Assembly (NCBI GenBank): GCA_039621445.1
Contig: CP154955.1
Coordinates: 35,443,123 to 35,507,122, forward strand
Length of the DNA: 64,000 nt
DNA from: Euglena gracilis
Taxonomy: Eukaryota > Euglenida > Euglenophyceae > Euglenales
Reading direction: 5' to 3'
Positions 37,701 through 46,949 of the stretch are shown here, one piece after another. Numbering within the stretch: the stretch's first letter is position 1; every line of letters starts with the position of its first letter. Under the pieces are notes generated by a model. It was not told the DNA's origin and searched no databases. It saw only the letters and a program-made list of their open reading frames with translations. The translations under genes were made by a program, and so were the position numbers.

Positions 37701-38663
37701 TTGTGAATGATGGGGGAAGGTCTGTGCCTGAAATGAGGGGGTATATACAAGGCTGGGCTGATTATCTTCTGGGGGGGGCCTGTCTGAGCCAATCTTGGGC
37801 CTCCCCCCCAAGGGCTGATGTGGTGATTGCCTTGGCCACCATTTGCCTTCTGGCCTCCCCTGGCTTGGCCACCATTTGCCTTCTGGCCTCCCTTGGCTCT
37901 CAGGCTTGCTTGGCCTCCATTGGCCTTTTCTCTGGGACTGTCTCTTCTCTGTCCCTCTTGATTTCCCATAAAGGCCACCATGGCCTGTTCTTGGCATTGT
38001 CTTGCCGCTCCTGGGGGGTTTGTGTCTGAAATTGCTGGGGGGAAATTTGGACACACCTTTCCCCAATGGGCTCTTTCCAGGTTGGGGTACTGGCTGCCAT
38101 AGCCTGTCCCCTGGGCCCACTGCCCTCTTGAGTAATGGCTTCCATAGCCTTGAATTTGGACCCCAGGTCCTTTTTGTTGATGGCTGCCATAGCCATGATA
38201 ATTTGAATCCTTTGGATTTGTTGAAAGGCTGCCATAGCCTGTGTCTTGACCCCTGGAAGGGGGTGGACATAGAAAAGGGGGGGGAGTATGTTGGACCTGT
38301 GATGGTATTCCCCTTCTGTCTTCTCTTCCTGACCACAGTTGTCCATGGTCCATGGCCATTCTCATGTTGAGAGGGGGATTTGAAAATCTCAGAAGCCTTG
38401 GGGGGTGGGGAGGTTGCGATGGCCACGGACTGGCTAGTTGCTGCCGCCCCTCCAGCTTCTGCAGCTGCCGCTGTGACTCCACCTTCCCCAGCTTCAGCTG
38501 ACTTCTTGAAAGTTCTTTGCAGTTCTTCTTGAGATTCAGAGTTTCTTTGAAATTCATTCTTCATGGAAATCCAGTTGTCGATATCTGTTGTGTTTCTTGT
38601 TCTTTTTTCTTGAATTTCTTCCAGTTCCAGTTGAATTCTTCCTTCAGGAAGTTGAAGTTCCAC
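34713..38663 (-). CDS. DIRS gag/RT/methyltransferase-like/tyrosine recombinase coding region, two frame switches
   Basis: One frame is open from 38,663 to the stop at 34,713. It holds a gag-like, Gln/Pro/Gly-rich N-terminus and the first RT motifs (ERLISDCRQLN, KIDLKDAYFHL). The RT catalytic block VFIYLDDILLLAPS and downstream RT lie in a second frame (36,068-37,090). The recombinase returns to the first frame, with Arg in ELRNRLIICWRLLALHRG, the H-x-x-R box HSTRGAGVLWWKNAG and a candidate nucleophile Tyr in AHYLRLG. The changes of frame map to G/C homopolymers near 37,065-37,075 and 36,154-36,175. No RNase H active site was found. The stop falls about 12 bp outside the predicted left terminus. 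Either sequencing indels, decay or frameshifting could explain the breaks. Confidence 0.75.
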   Translation of the reverse strand: MELQLPEGRIQLELEEIQEKRTRNTTDIDNWISMKNEFQRNSESQEELQRTFKKSAEAGEGGVTAAAAEAGGAAATSQSVAIATSPPPKASEIFKSPSQHENGHGPWTTVVRKRRQKGNTITGPTYSPPFSMSTPFQGSRHRLWQPFNKSKGFKLSWLWQPSTKRTWGPNSRLWKPLLKRAVGPGDRLWQPVPQPGKSPLGKGVSKFPPSNFRHKPPRSGKTMPRTGHGGLYGKSRGTEKRQSQRKGQWRPSKPESQGRPEGKWWPSQGRPEGKWWPRQSPHQPLGGRPKIGSDRPPPEDNQPSLVYTPSFQAQTFPHHSQTGGKPVFGKPYGRASYSPSDGATRGDPSDGATKGRTPVMGPVESPDTLHPGVPPYKALQTSIPHWVKAGASREILNLIREGVMADLPLPPQMSLKVPFKTPQEVMTAQKILREYECAGATRQIPPEEAKHFVPYFIISKKEGEKTKERLISDCRQLNHYFTPQKFRLEHMGNIFPYLRKGWFCGKIDLKDAYFHLKLHSSLEKHVCMQVGGGNLAVSSCMFWYKQPATKIYDSHESLGKEVEKGGKGSFHLPRRHFAVSPQQKDCSPTFGRNKAGPFIGRFQIKPPQILSGTHTGNKTFGPVGQFEKGPAGNPTGKIKILKKGAGKSAHSTKNELQKTQLYCGASQKLFSLHAISQNSDRSTLQNGGFAHKVGLGPHPNHSPGGQRSNCGVKSVFAARCGQSLSIPGQVLHTQQQKIPQVCLSIPPPRGFAGGCLEGRFEGPPPSLCKPPLEHHSPMGSEINVKPRPDLSVDRTPLGFNIMVAPINGNQKARQQSFVGTPPMGSIHQLLGGGDAPPKVEIGLLDCVRQILQSQEVSMSSIDTYIKNLGNVKRYDSAFRTLVGQLLHKGVPLQDCTVHKMAEAILDLAVHSLNTARNAYAAVLLLPGFGSLRFSPLLSPLKRKWNSNVCKYAHFWDPTDFLNNIIRQSSPLSELSVKELRNRLIICWRLLALHRGVDLARTQRKISFVGEKIFILLQRKGWQFPRWEEVLNLPHTPLISPWHLLKEYVERTAHMVGHKNNLLWSLDGKRPLTSEGVNSLTKEILQEGGVDTTHWKPHSTRGAGVLWWKNAGLQVEEVQQLGQWKNFGAFQAHYLRLGVVSKIQTIMAQKGVHSTSPSRSAEPEWSRTPTTEEGGGRDQEGEAQEDGEPNPPTQKSSRKRKTSQPEKGPPTKQPQPPTQKHRKRPPSPSGGGPPTKRPWERGGGGATAVQLRQGVGGGLIIANSGNKGAVRSTPRARTNTPEQNSRQGKQDLTIFLCFALLVPSSPFLCRGSPKMLT

Positions 38664-38917
38664 AGAAAGTTCGGTCCACCAGTTGGTAAGAGTATTGGTT
38701 CTCGGGAAGGCAGAACTCCTCGAAAAACAATTCCACTTGAACTCGTAGTAGTAAAACTCTTTCTCCTTGAGGTCGAAGGGCAGAAATAGGAATCAGCCAA
38801 CTCCGGCAACAAAAAGCAGTAAGAAGCACCCCCCGCGCACGCACAAACACACCAGAACAGAACAGCCTGCAAGGAAAGCAGGACCTCACCATCTCGCAGT
38901 GCGGAGCCCGAATGGTC
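34727..38917 (-). mobile_element. DIRS-type tyrosine-recombinase retrotransposon
   Basis: The structure fits DIRS-1-like elements. Inverted terminal repeats of about 98 bp lie at 34,785-34,882 and 38,796-38,893. A left outer extension (34,727-34,784) and a right outer extension (38,894-38,917) are both present as complements, joined, in an internal complementary region at 35,104-35,204. That junction is how the family is thought to template circular intermediates. Boundaries were set where ICR complementarity stops. Coding, all on the minus strand: gag-like region, reverse transcriptase, NPPW methyltransferase-like domain, tyrosine recombinase. Size is 4.19 kb. No target-site duplication is expected and none is seen. 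Confidence 0.82.
36068..37090 (-). CDS. DIRS reverse transcriptase palm/thumb and NPPW domain segment
   Basis: This is the out-of-frame middle part of the DIRS polyprotein. YLDD catalytic residues lie at about residue 49 of the segment, with GFRLNLPKSCLEPTQ and IKHLGQW downstream (the typical RT 'primer grip' region). Near the end, VYANPPWSIIPQWVQRLM resembles motif IV of the adenine-methyltransferase-like domain found between RT and recombinase in DIRS elements. The usual RNase H region before it is very short. Confidence 0.75.
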   Translation of the reverse strand: MSACKWGGETWQFQAACFGISSLPQKFMTLMRVWERKWRKEGKVVFIYLDDILLLAPSKKTAAQHLAEIKQDLLLAGFRLNLPKSCLEPTQEIKHLGQWVNLKKGQLEIPQEKLKSLRKELGKVLTARKMSCRKLSSIVGQVRSYLVSMPFLRILTDQLCKMVDLHTKWGWDHTLTIPQGVKDQIVELKAFLQPGVGRAFQSQARFCTPSNKKFPKFVCRYPHQGALLVDALKADLRGLPPVYANPPWSIIPQWVQRLMLNPDLTCLLIVPHWASTSWWRQLMAIRKPGSKVLLVPPQWGLFTNCWGEEMPPPRWKLACLIVSGKYYNPRKFRCPVSTLT

Positions 38918-39411
38918 ATTCCTTATTTCAGCGCTCATTTTTTGGGGGAGCACTTCGGCGCTTGTTTCTTGCCCCAGGTTTCGAACTCTCTCGAGGAAAA
39001 CCGACAAGAGAGATAGGGACACCGAGGGCGAAGCACAAAGACCTTCTCAGGGCACGTGCGTGGGTTGGGTCAGAACCCCTCCCGTCCAGAAACCCCTCCT
39101 CTTGCAACCACCCTCTCAGGGTTCACACCCCTGAGGTAACCGAACGCCAGGCGAAGTCTTTTTTCCTTTTTTGAAGAAAGGAAGGCATCCCAAAAGGGGC
39201 CACGCGCGGAACCTGGAAATGGGCGGCCCGTTTAAAAGGGAAGTGGGAACTGGAAAAAATGGCTGCCCCCCCCCCTTCCCCCAGGGGTTGGCCCCCCTGA
39301 AGGGAAAAAGAGCTCCTGAGTGTCCAAGCAGAAATGAGTTTTTCGTTGCTTTTTTGCTGATATTTTTTAAAAAATAGCCAGAATATAGGCAGGCATGTTT
39401 TGTACCAGTCG

Positions 39412-39690
39412 GCTCCGGTGAGGTCTTGCTCCTTGCCGGCTGTTCTGTTCTGGCGCGTGCTTGCGCGAGCGCTTCTTACTGCGCCTTTGTTTCCGGAGTT
39501 GGCGACGATGAAACCTCCGGCGCCTTTGCTAAGCTGAACTGCTTTCATATGGATCTTTTGCGGTTTCTGGCTGGGATGTCTTTCTCTGTCTTATACCTTC
39601 CTGAGTGGGATTTGGGCTCGCCATCTTCTTCCGCCCTCTTGGCCCCATCACCCCCTTTCCTGTGCCTTGGGTCGGACCAATTTCTCGCCC
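39412..39690 (-). mobile_element. partial second DIRS copy (terminal-repeat end only)
   Basis: 39,412-39,545 matches the left ITR and adjacent sequence of the 34.7-kb element in direct orientation (CTTGCCGGCTGTTCTGTTCTG, CTTCTTACTGCGCCTTTGTT). 39,600-39,690 resembles its ICR flank (CTCGCCATCTTCTTCCGCC). Minus-strand translation gives the same Lys/Pro-rich tail found after the recombinase. The remainder of the element is missing. Confidence 0.7.
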
Positions 39691-39802
39691 ATTTATCTGC
39701 TCCCCGCGCAGGTGAATATCCTTCGACCAGGGAGCCATTCCGCCAGCATACCTCCCCGCCATACATCTCTTTAAGGACCCCGGGGGGGTTTCTGGGCTAG
39801 GG

Positions 39803-40214
39803 CTAGAAATTTGGGCCGGCTTGCCCGCCCCCCCCCCCGTGCGGGGGGCTGTTAACGCGGGACGCCCACCCCGTGTCCGCCCCCCCGAGGGGGAACCCGG
39901 GATTGACCTCCGGCGGCGTAGGATCTTTATTCCCCACCTCATTTTCAGGAGATCCAACATAAACTCGAATCCCTTCGGGCTTCATGCATACCCCCCCTTG
40001 TATATCCCCAAACATACCTGGGTCACTATCCTTTGCACCCTCGCCCTTTCTCGGTCTTGGGCCGCTTGCCACTCCCTTGCTTGCATAACGTAAGGGGGCG
40101 GGGCCCCATACCCCCCCCCTTCCCCGGCTCCAACCCTTACCTCTCCGCATCTAAAAAAGAGGACATTTTCAGTAAACTTTTCAGCAAAATTGACTGAAAA
40201 TCCTTGCGCTTTCC
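39803..40214 (-). repeat. repeat A, left copy (inverted relative to right copy)
   Basis: Two adjoining blocks are the reverse complements of 45,040-45,250 (A1) and 45,283-45,445 (A2), but in permuted order. The minus strand reads as an open frame containing GMFGDIQGGVCMKPEGIRVY and VGSPENEVGNKDPTPPEVNP. This is of unknown function and possibly a gag-like protein of the integrase-bearing element. Confidence 0.65.
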
Positions 40215-40715
40215 AAATTCTACGTCACTTTTTTACTTTGAAAAAAAAGGCACAATACCTTAGGAGAGGGGACGGAAGAAAGGTTCAAGGTTCGAGGTGG
40301 TGTTCGGTCTTCCCCTTAGGCAAACTTCAACTTCCGCTTTGTCGATTGTCTTGTCTTGACCAATGACAATGACTTTGACCAATGACTCTTGACCAATGAC
40401 AATGACTTTGACCAATGACAATGAATCAAACTCGCAGCCAAAAATGAATCAAACTCAGCCAATAGCCAAATAGATAAACAAAAACAATGGTAAATGGGAA
40501 ACCCACTGTGGGAAAGAAATCAAAGCAACACCACTTGCCAAAAATGGGGGGGGGAATCCTTTTTTTCTCCAACTGCCTTCCAATCCATGGGGAGATGCCC
40601 AATACACTTCTGTCATTCTCCTCCCTCTCCAAATGCATTCCTTCACCTTCCTACATTTGGACCTTGGAATTGGAAGTCAAAATTAAGGATACCCCACTGG
40701 TTAGGAAAGGAGCCC
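40215..40715 (+). repeat. repeat B, left copy
   Basis: A direct repeat of 45,445-46,262. Landmarks: AAAGGCACAATACCTT, GGTTCAAGGTTCGAGGTGGT, GACCAATGACAATGA units, TGGGAAACCCACTGTGGG, GGATACCCCACTGG. It lacks the MITE found in the right copy. LTR-like in spacing, but termini do not show a clear TG...CA pair. Confidence 0.75.
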
Positions 40716-41719
40716 ATCCAGACGCGCTTCGCATCCCTTCGGGCCTCCTCCCTTCCCAACCTTCCCCCCCCACCCCCCACGCTCTCTTCCGCCCCCTAAG
40801 AACTCAATGAATCCATCCACATATACTATGGGCGACAACATGACATCTGCCTCCCTCATCCTCACCCAAGGGATAATCCCACACACTTCACGCCATTAGG
40901 ATTAGGGCTTGGGAGCAACAAGGGCCTCCTCCCAGGCCTTCATGAACTCCACCCGTCGCCCCCCCCCCCGGAAGCCCTTCCCTCAGGCGCTCGACGGGAA
41001 CAACTCCTGGTGATCCAACCCACATTCCCGCCAGGCAAACCTTCCCTTGGCATACAACCCAACAGGTCAAGCTGTCCAGGGGAAGAACAACATCAGAAAC
41101 ATACCACAGTACGCAAAGCGTCGCCGGCGAGTACTTTTCCCCATCAATGGGGCCGCACTCCGGGCGCACGTGGGTTTTCCGGACCCCCCAACATCCCCCT
41201 ACTCAAAAAGTTTCTCCCAGAAACTTCAACCCTTCACCGACCAAAGGGAGGCGGTGTCCGGAAACCCTACCATCGATACTCCTCACTCCCTCACCAACCG
41301 GCAAAAGGAAAAAAAAAATTTTTTTTGACCGGCTTCGCCCGTCGGCCAACACTCCAAACCCTTGCCACCCTTCACCCAGGTCACCCGCTCGCCTCGGCCT
41401 CACCCAACGAAGCCCGGGCGAAAACCAGGGTACTCTTCAAGTATCCGGTCAGCAGCAGCAGCCCGGTCCGCGGCGGCCGCTCGGTCTACGGCCGCGGTTC
41501 GGTCCACGGCGGCCGGCCGGTCCACCTCCTCCACCAACAGGTGGCACCGCTTGCACACGATCCAGCTTATACACCTGCCACAATCACAACGGCAAGGATG
41601 GATTTGCCGGGTCTCAGGGCGCATTTCCCCATCGAGGAAACCCCCCCCCCCTGGGGCACTCAGGGGCATACACCGTGCCTCTCCCTTCCCCGGAGGTGAA
41701 AAATCTGTTCCCCCCCCAG

Positions 41720-41965
41720 GGGCGAAAATCCTGCCCCCCCCCCTCCTCGGGGGCACGGGGGCAAACTCCCCCAAGGGGCAGAAATCCTGCCCCCCCCCCT
41801 CCTCGCGGGGCACTGGGTATGTTTCCCCCCGGAGACAAAAATCCTGCCCCCCCACTCAGGGGGCGCAGGGGCATGCTCCCCCAATGTGCGAAAATCCTAC
41901 CCCCCCATTCAGGGGGCATAGGGGTACACTTCCCCCCGGGGCCAAAAATCCTGCCCCCCCCCCCC
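41720..41965. repeat. minisatellite, ~55-bp unit, five copies
   Basis: Units anchored on AAAATCCTGCCCCCC at about 41,725, 41,781, 41,837, 41,891 and 41,945. Each carries a C-tract, a CTCGGGG-like or CAGGGGG stretch and a GGGGCA turn. It lies 3' of the integrase remnant in its coding direction. Confidence 0.85.
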
Positions 41966-42179
41966 CCAGGGGGCTCCGGAGTTTTTTTTTTGAAGGGGGC
42001 AAATGGTTATGCCTCCGCCCCAACGGGGGATCACTCCTCCACCCAGGGGAATTGGCCGGGAAAACATGGGTTCGGGCAACTGGTTCGAACACTTGGGGGA
42101 TGTCCAAAACCAGTCCCTTCTCTTGGCAATACGCGAGCCGGGGGTCGGGACAGCCACGCAGAAAACTGTCCGACAGCTC

Positions 42180-44284
42180 CTATGCCTCAAAATCTTGCCC
42201 CCCGGTTGTCCACCGAGTCAAAAACTCAAACCCGTGGACCGGGTGAGGGCGATGGTGCAACACCCGTTCGACCACGGGCACCACCGGCCGTTGGTCGACA
42301 GTATTGGATCCACGGAACACAAGCGGGTATGACTCTCCTAAGTCCATGTCCCACAGGCAAGGCTTGAGTTGCTCCCTATGAACATCATACAACACGCGTT
42401 GTTCCGTACGGACCTGATAACTCGCCGCCCCCACCACCTGGAAAGGGCCCATCCACCACCTCTCAATTTTTCGTCCACCCACCTTCTTGGGATACAACAA
42501 CCAAACCCAAGACCCATCCTAGAATGGGGCCTTTGGCTTCCTCTTGTTGTTGACCCGATCCTGAATTTTTTGGTGCGCTTCCTGCAGGGCACCCGACACC
42601 TTCCGATCGACAGCCTCCATGCGCCCCAAAAGAATCACCCACCTCCTCACACTCCTGCACCGGGTGCCAAGGGATCCCCGCCAGGCTCCTCTCTCGACCA
42701 AAAACCAACTCGTAGGGGGTGACACCGAAATCCCCCACCGCGTCATGCTGCCACCTCAAGGCCCGTGGGAGGGCCTCGACCCAATTTATCTCCTCGGCAC
42801 AAGGCATTTTGCGCAATGCGAGTTGCAAAATGCGACCGCACACTTCGGCCCTTCCATTTGCTTGAGGCCGATGAGCCTGGGAGTATGCCACACGAACCCC
42901 CAACCGGGCACACAAAGTGAAAACCATTGGCTCACGAGTTGTGGGCCTTGGTCACTTGTGATCACATCGGGCACCCCCACCTCTCCCCAACTTGTGTCCA
43001 TAAACGAGTGGGCCGCCCTCTCCCCAGTCAGGCCTAGCTTTGTTGTGGGCCGTGCCACCATCCATCCCGTCAACCGATCCACACACAAAAGATAACAATT
43101 GTATGGCTGTCCCAACCACCTGACACTCGGCATGGAAAAAACATCCAAACAGACACTTGCAAAAAACCTATCTGGGACCGGTGTTTGGAGGATTTCATTC
43201 TTCAGGGAAAACGTCGGTGGTTCACAGGCTTGGCAAACCAAACATTGTCGGTGGGCCCGATCAGCCACCGACCGAAAATCAACCACCGGCGGAAAAAAGT
43301 ACCGTCGGGCAAACTCAGCCGTGAACCGTCTGCCCGTTGCATGGGCTGTGGCCTCATGATGTGCCCGCACAACATGGAGTGCAAATCTTTCAGGGACACA
43401 CAGCTTCTCCTCTCGGTACATTTTATCCCCAAAAATTTTGATCCCCTTCGGCCAATCAGGCCCGGGGGCATTTGCAAGCTCCCAATCCGTCCCCAACACA
43501 GGTACTCCGCATACGCTTCCCCCCACTTGGCCTCCATCACCCTTGTCGACTCAGGGGTGCTCTCTCTTGCTCTCCCCCTTGGAGGAAACGGTCCCACATC
43601 CTCATCTGATCCCCCCCCCTGGTCGTCAAACAACCAAGATTTGCATCCTCCATCACAAATCCCTCTCCGGCACCCTCCCCCCCCCTCCGGCGACCCCGGC
43701 TCATCGGCCGAAGATCCCGGTGGGGGATGCCCTCGGGACTCCCGCTGGGGTGACTTTCGTGCCGCAACCCTTTTACCACGTGAAGGCGACTTGGCGAACA
43801 CAAAACGCCGACTCCACGGCACGGGGGCCGGGCCCACCACAGGCCCCGACACCGATGGGCAGGAAGCATCGACCACCGGGTCAGAATTCACACAAAACTC
43901 AGGCCCAAGCACCAAATCAGATTCGCCATCCAGACCAGCCAACTCAGGTCCACCTTCCGGTTGTGATGCACCAAACACCTCAGGTATAGACGCCTGCAAA
44001 AAACTGAAATTCTTTTCAGATAGGTTGGGAGGCAACAGAAAACTTTCATGGTGACCCAGATTGTTGTAATCAATGGAACTGGTTGCGGTGATGGGTTGGA
44101 TTTTTTTGGTGATGATTGTCATCATTGGTTTGAAGGCAGCAGCCGGGTGGTGTTGGTTTGTAATGTCGCCACGTTGCAATTCAGGGAGATCCAAGGGGGT
44201 TTCCAGACGGAACCCCAGGTGTTTTTTAATTTGGCGAAGTGATTCTGGGGTGTAGTTTAGCATTAGTAACCCAAAAATAAGCAT
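42180..44284 (-). pseudogene. integrase/chromodomain-like retroelement remnant (Ty3/gypsy-type), frame-broken
   Basis: Integrase features on the minus strand: a zinc-binding H-H/C-C module (HHEATAHATG ... CLVCQAC, ~43,370-43,230), first catalytic Asp in CLDVFSMP, second Asp in ITSDQGPQLVS (~42,960), and the Glu in HRPQANGRAEVCGR in another frame (~42,870). Further down, another frame gives an SH3-like KVGGRKIERWWMGPFQVV. This is followed by a chromodomain-like VERVLHHRPHPVHGFEFLTRW (~42,260). The N-terminal open frame (44,284-43,530) carries no recognisable RT or RNase H. At least three frame breaks mean it is inactive. Family assignment rests on integrase motif order. Confidence 0.68.
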
Positions 44285-45029
44285 TCCATTTTTTTCCTTT
44301 CTTTGTATTTAAAAGCCAAAACCATCAAAAAAATGAATTTTTTTTGACAGGGGAGGCCAGGTCGTGAGGTGGGCTGACCCTAGGGTCGACCCTAGTGTTG
44401 GCCCACGACCCCAGGATGGGTCACCATTGGCCCAGGACCTTGGGGGTGTCTGGGACGCAGGGGGGACGCAGGGGGGGCTTGAAAAGGATTTTTGGCGTCA
44501 TAATCATCTGGCTCAGGCGGGGGGTTGTACAGGTTGGGGGAGTCCCCAAAAACCCTAACTGCGCTACCTTCCAGAATGGTAGCCAATCAAAAGGAAATCC
44601 CTAAAAATCCTAAAATTAGACTAAGGGACCCTCTATCACCCTTTAAACCCCCAGCCGAAGGAGAGGGTTTATGAGTCAAGGAATTGCTCGTTGAAAATCC
44701 GCTTCCCCCCCAAAAAAACGACCCCGAAACCCCCTCAAATTGGCAATTTCGGCAAATTTGGTCAAAAATGGCATTTTCGATGGTGGTCGGTCTCAGAAAA
44801 TTGCTAAAAAATCTGTTTTTGAGTGTTTTTGACTGGCCAGCAGAGAGGACCTGCCCGGGAGGCAGCAGACCATAATTGTTGGTGTGTGAAAATTTGCCTC
44901 TGCGAAACTCAGGGCAAAACAACTTACACAGACAAACTCATTCACTGACAATCCAACCAAAAAAATGATTGCAGCCTTCGCCCCTCTGATTACATTTTTA
45001 CGCTGGGAAACATGGATTTTGAAATTGCT

Positions 45030-45445
45030 GAAAAACACACAAGACCGAGAAAGGGCGAGGGTGCAAAGGATAGTGACCCAGGTATGTTTGGGGATATGCA
45101 AGGGGGGGTATGCATGAAGCCCGAAGGGATTCGAGTCTATGTTGGATCTCCTGAAACTGAGGTGGGGAATAAGGATCCTACGCCGCCGGAGGTCAATCCC
45201 GGGTTCCCCCTCGGGGGGGCGGACACGGGGTGGGCGTCCCGCGTTAACATGGTAGCAGAGGTCTGTGCTGCGGTTGCTGTTTTGTAGAATTTGGAAAGTG
45301 CAAGGTTTTTCAGTCGATTTTACTGAAAATTTTACTGAAAATGTCCTCGTTTTCAGATGTGGAGAGGCAAGCTTTGGAGCCGGGGAAGGGGGGGTATGGG
45401 TCCCCGCACCCTTACGTTATGCAAGCAAGGGAGTGGCAAGCGGTC
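45030..45445 (+). repeat. repeat A, right copy
   Basis: Order A1 (45,040-45,250) then A2 (45,283-45,445), with a 30-bp spacer; both are the inverse of the left copy. A + strand open frame from 45,012 repeats GMFGDMQGGVCMKPEGIRVY. It runs directly into repeat B. Confidence 0.65.
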
Positions 45446-46262
45446 ATGTCCCTTTTTTACCTTTGAAAAAAAGGCACAATACCTTGTGATAAGGGACGGA
45501 CGAAAGGTTCAAGGTTCGAGGTGGTGTTCGGTCTTCCCCCTTAGGCAAACTTCAACTTCCGCTTTGTCGATTGTCTTGTCTTGACCAGTGAAAATGACTT
45601 TGACCCATACAATTGCTTACCGACCCCCGGGGGGGGAGGGGGGGTCACTCCACTTTTTTAAAAACCAGTCAGTCACTTTTTTTTTGGGAAGCCAGTCAGT
45701 CACTACCCCCCCCCGGGGGGGGGGGGTCGGCCACTCAGAAAAACGGCCACTTTCCAGTCACTTTAGGCAATTTTAGGCCAAAAAAAATTTTCCGGCGACT
45801 TCGGCGCCGGGGTCACTCAAGCCACTTTTGCCCACTCCTGGCCGACCCCCCCCCTGGGGGGGGGAGGGGGTCCGGGCCCAAAACCAGTCAGTCACTCTGA
45901 AAAAACCAGTCACCCACCCCCCACCGGGGGGGGTGGGACAGTGCTTAAGCAATTGTCTGCTTTGACCAATGACAATGAATCAAACTCGTAGCCAATAATG
46001 AATCAAACTCAGCCAATAGCCAAATAAATAAACAAAAACAATGGTAAATGGGAAACCCACTGTGGGAAAGAAAGCAAAGAAACACCACTTGCCAAAAATG
46101 GGGGGGGAAAATCCTTTTTTTCTCCAACCGCCTTCCAATCCATGGGGAGATGCCCAATACACTTGTATCACTCTCCCCTCTCCAAATGCATTCCTTCACC
46201 TTCCGACATTTGGACCTTGTAATTGGAAGTCAAAATTCAGGATACCCCACTGGTAAGGAAAG
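45445..46262 (+). repeat. repeat B, right copy (interrupted by a MITE)
   Basis: Same landmarks as the left copy, in the same orientation, ending at ACTGGTAAGGAAAGG. The insertion at 45,606-45,959 is flanked by CTTTGACC on both sides. Confidence 0.75.
45606..45959. mobile_element. hAT-like MITE, copy 2 (perfect 8-bp TSD, empty site known)
   Basis: The ends are CATACAATTGCTTA (left) and the complement of CAGACAATTGCTTA (right). They are flanked by identical 8-bp repeats CTTTGACC at 45,598-45,605 and 45,960-45,967. The surrounding repeat B has a related copy at 40,220-40,710 without this insertion, so the empty site is visible. The interior has CAGTCAGTCACT units, C/G tracts and a GC hairpin near 45,795. 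Confidence 0.85.
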
Positions 46263-46949
46263 GATGCAGTTGAAACCTCCCAAAAAAAATTGCCCCAAAC
46301 GCCCCCCAAACCCCATTGTTGGCCACTTTTGAACACATTTTTTTTTGGCTGGACCCCAAAAAAGGCGCTGGCTAGCTGGGGCTAGCAGCACCCCTCCGGG
46401 GGGAGGGGGCTGCTGCGGCTGGGCTGGGCCCAAATCGGGGCTGGGTGCTGTCGCCCCCCCCCGGGGGGTTTGCAAAGCCTTCGGGAGATGTGTGTTCACC
46501 GCTTCCGCAATCCTCGCTTCAGCCAAACTCTTCCTTTGACGGAAGTGGCTTCTGCTCAAAGGCCTTTCCAAACGAGGGAAGGCAGTTTCCAGAGAGGTTG
46601 TTTCAGAAAAAGTTGCCAATTAGCAGGGTGGATCTCCGAACAAAGGCCAGCAAAGCAAAAAAAATTGTCCTGCACCTTCGGTTCTGGGTTGCTCTGGTTT
46701 TTCCGAAAAAAAACAGTGTGGCCCAGGGGTGGGCTGTGACAACCTCATTGAAGCTTGTTCATAAAAATGAAAATTTAACAAAACCTCGGTAGGGAATCCA
46801 TACCTGATAAAGTGAAAAAAATTAATAACAGAGCTTTCATGATTTTCTTTTTTCATTTTTTGGATTTCGGAAATTGACCTGAAGGGAAAAAGCAAAAATG
46901 AGGGTTGTGTGCACGCAAAACAAGCCATTTCCCTGCAACAGTCCAATGT

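Noticed and set aside
40215-46262. Repeat B pair as LTRs of one intact retrotransposon
   Set aside because: No TG...CA termini, no target duplication, and the adjoining A repeats are inverted and permuted, which an intact LTR element would not show.
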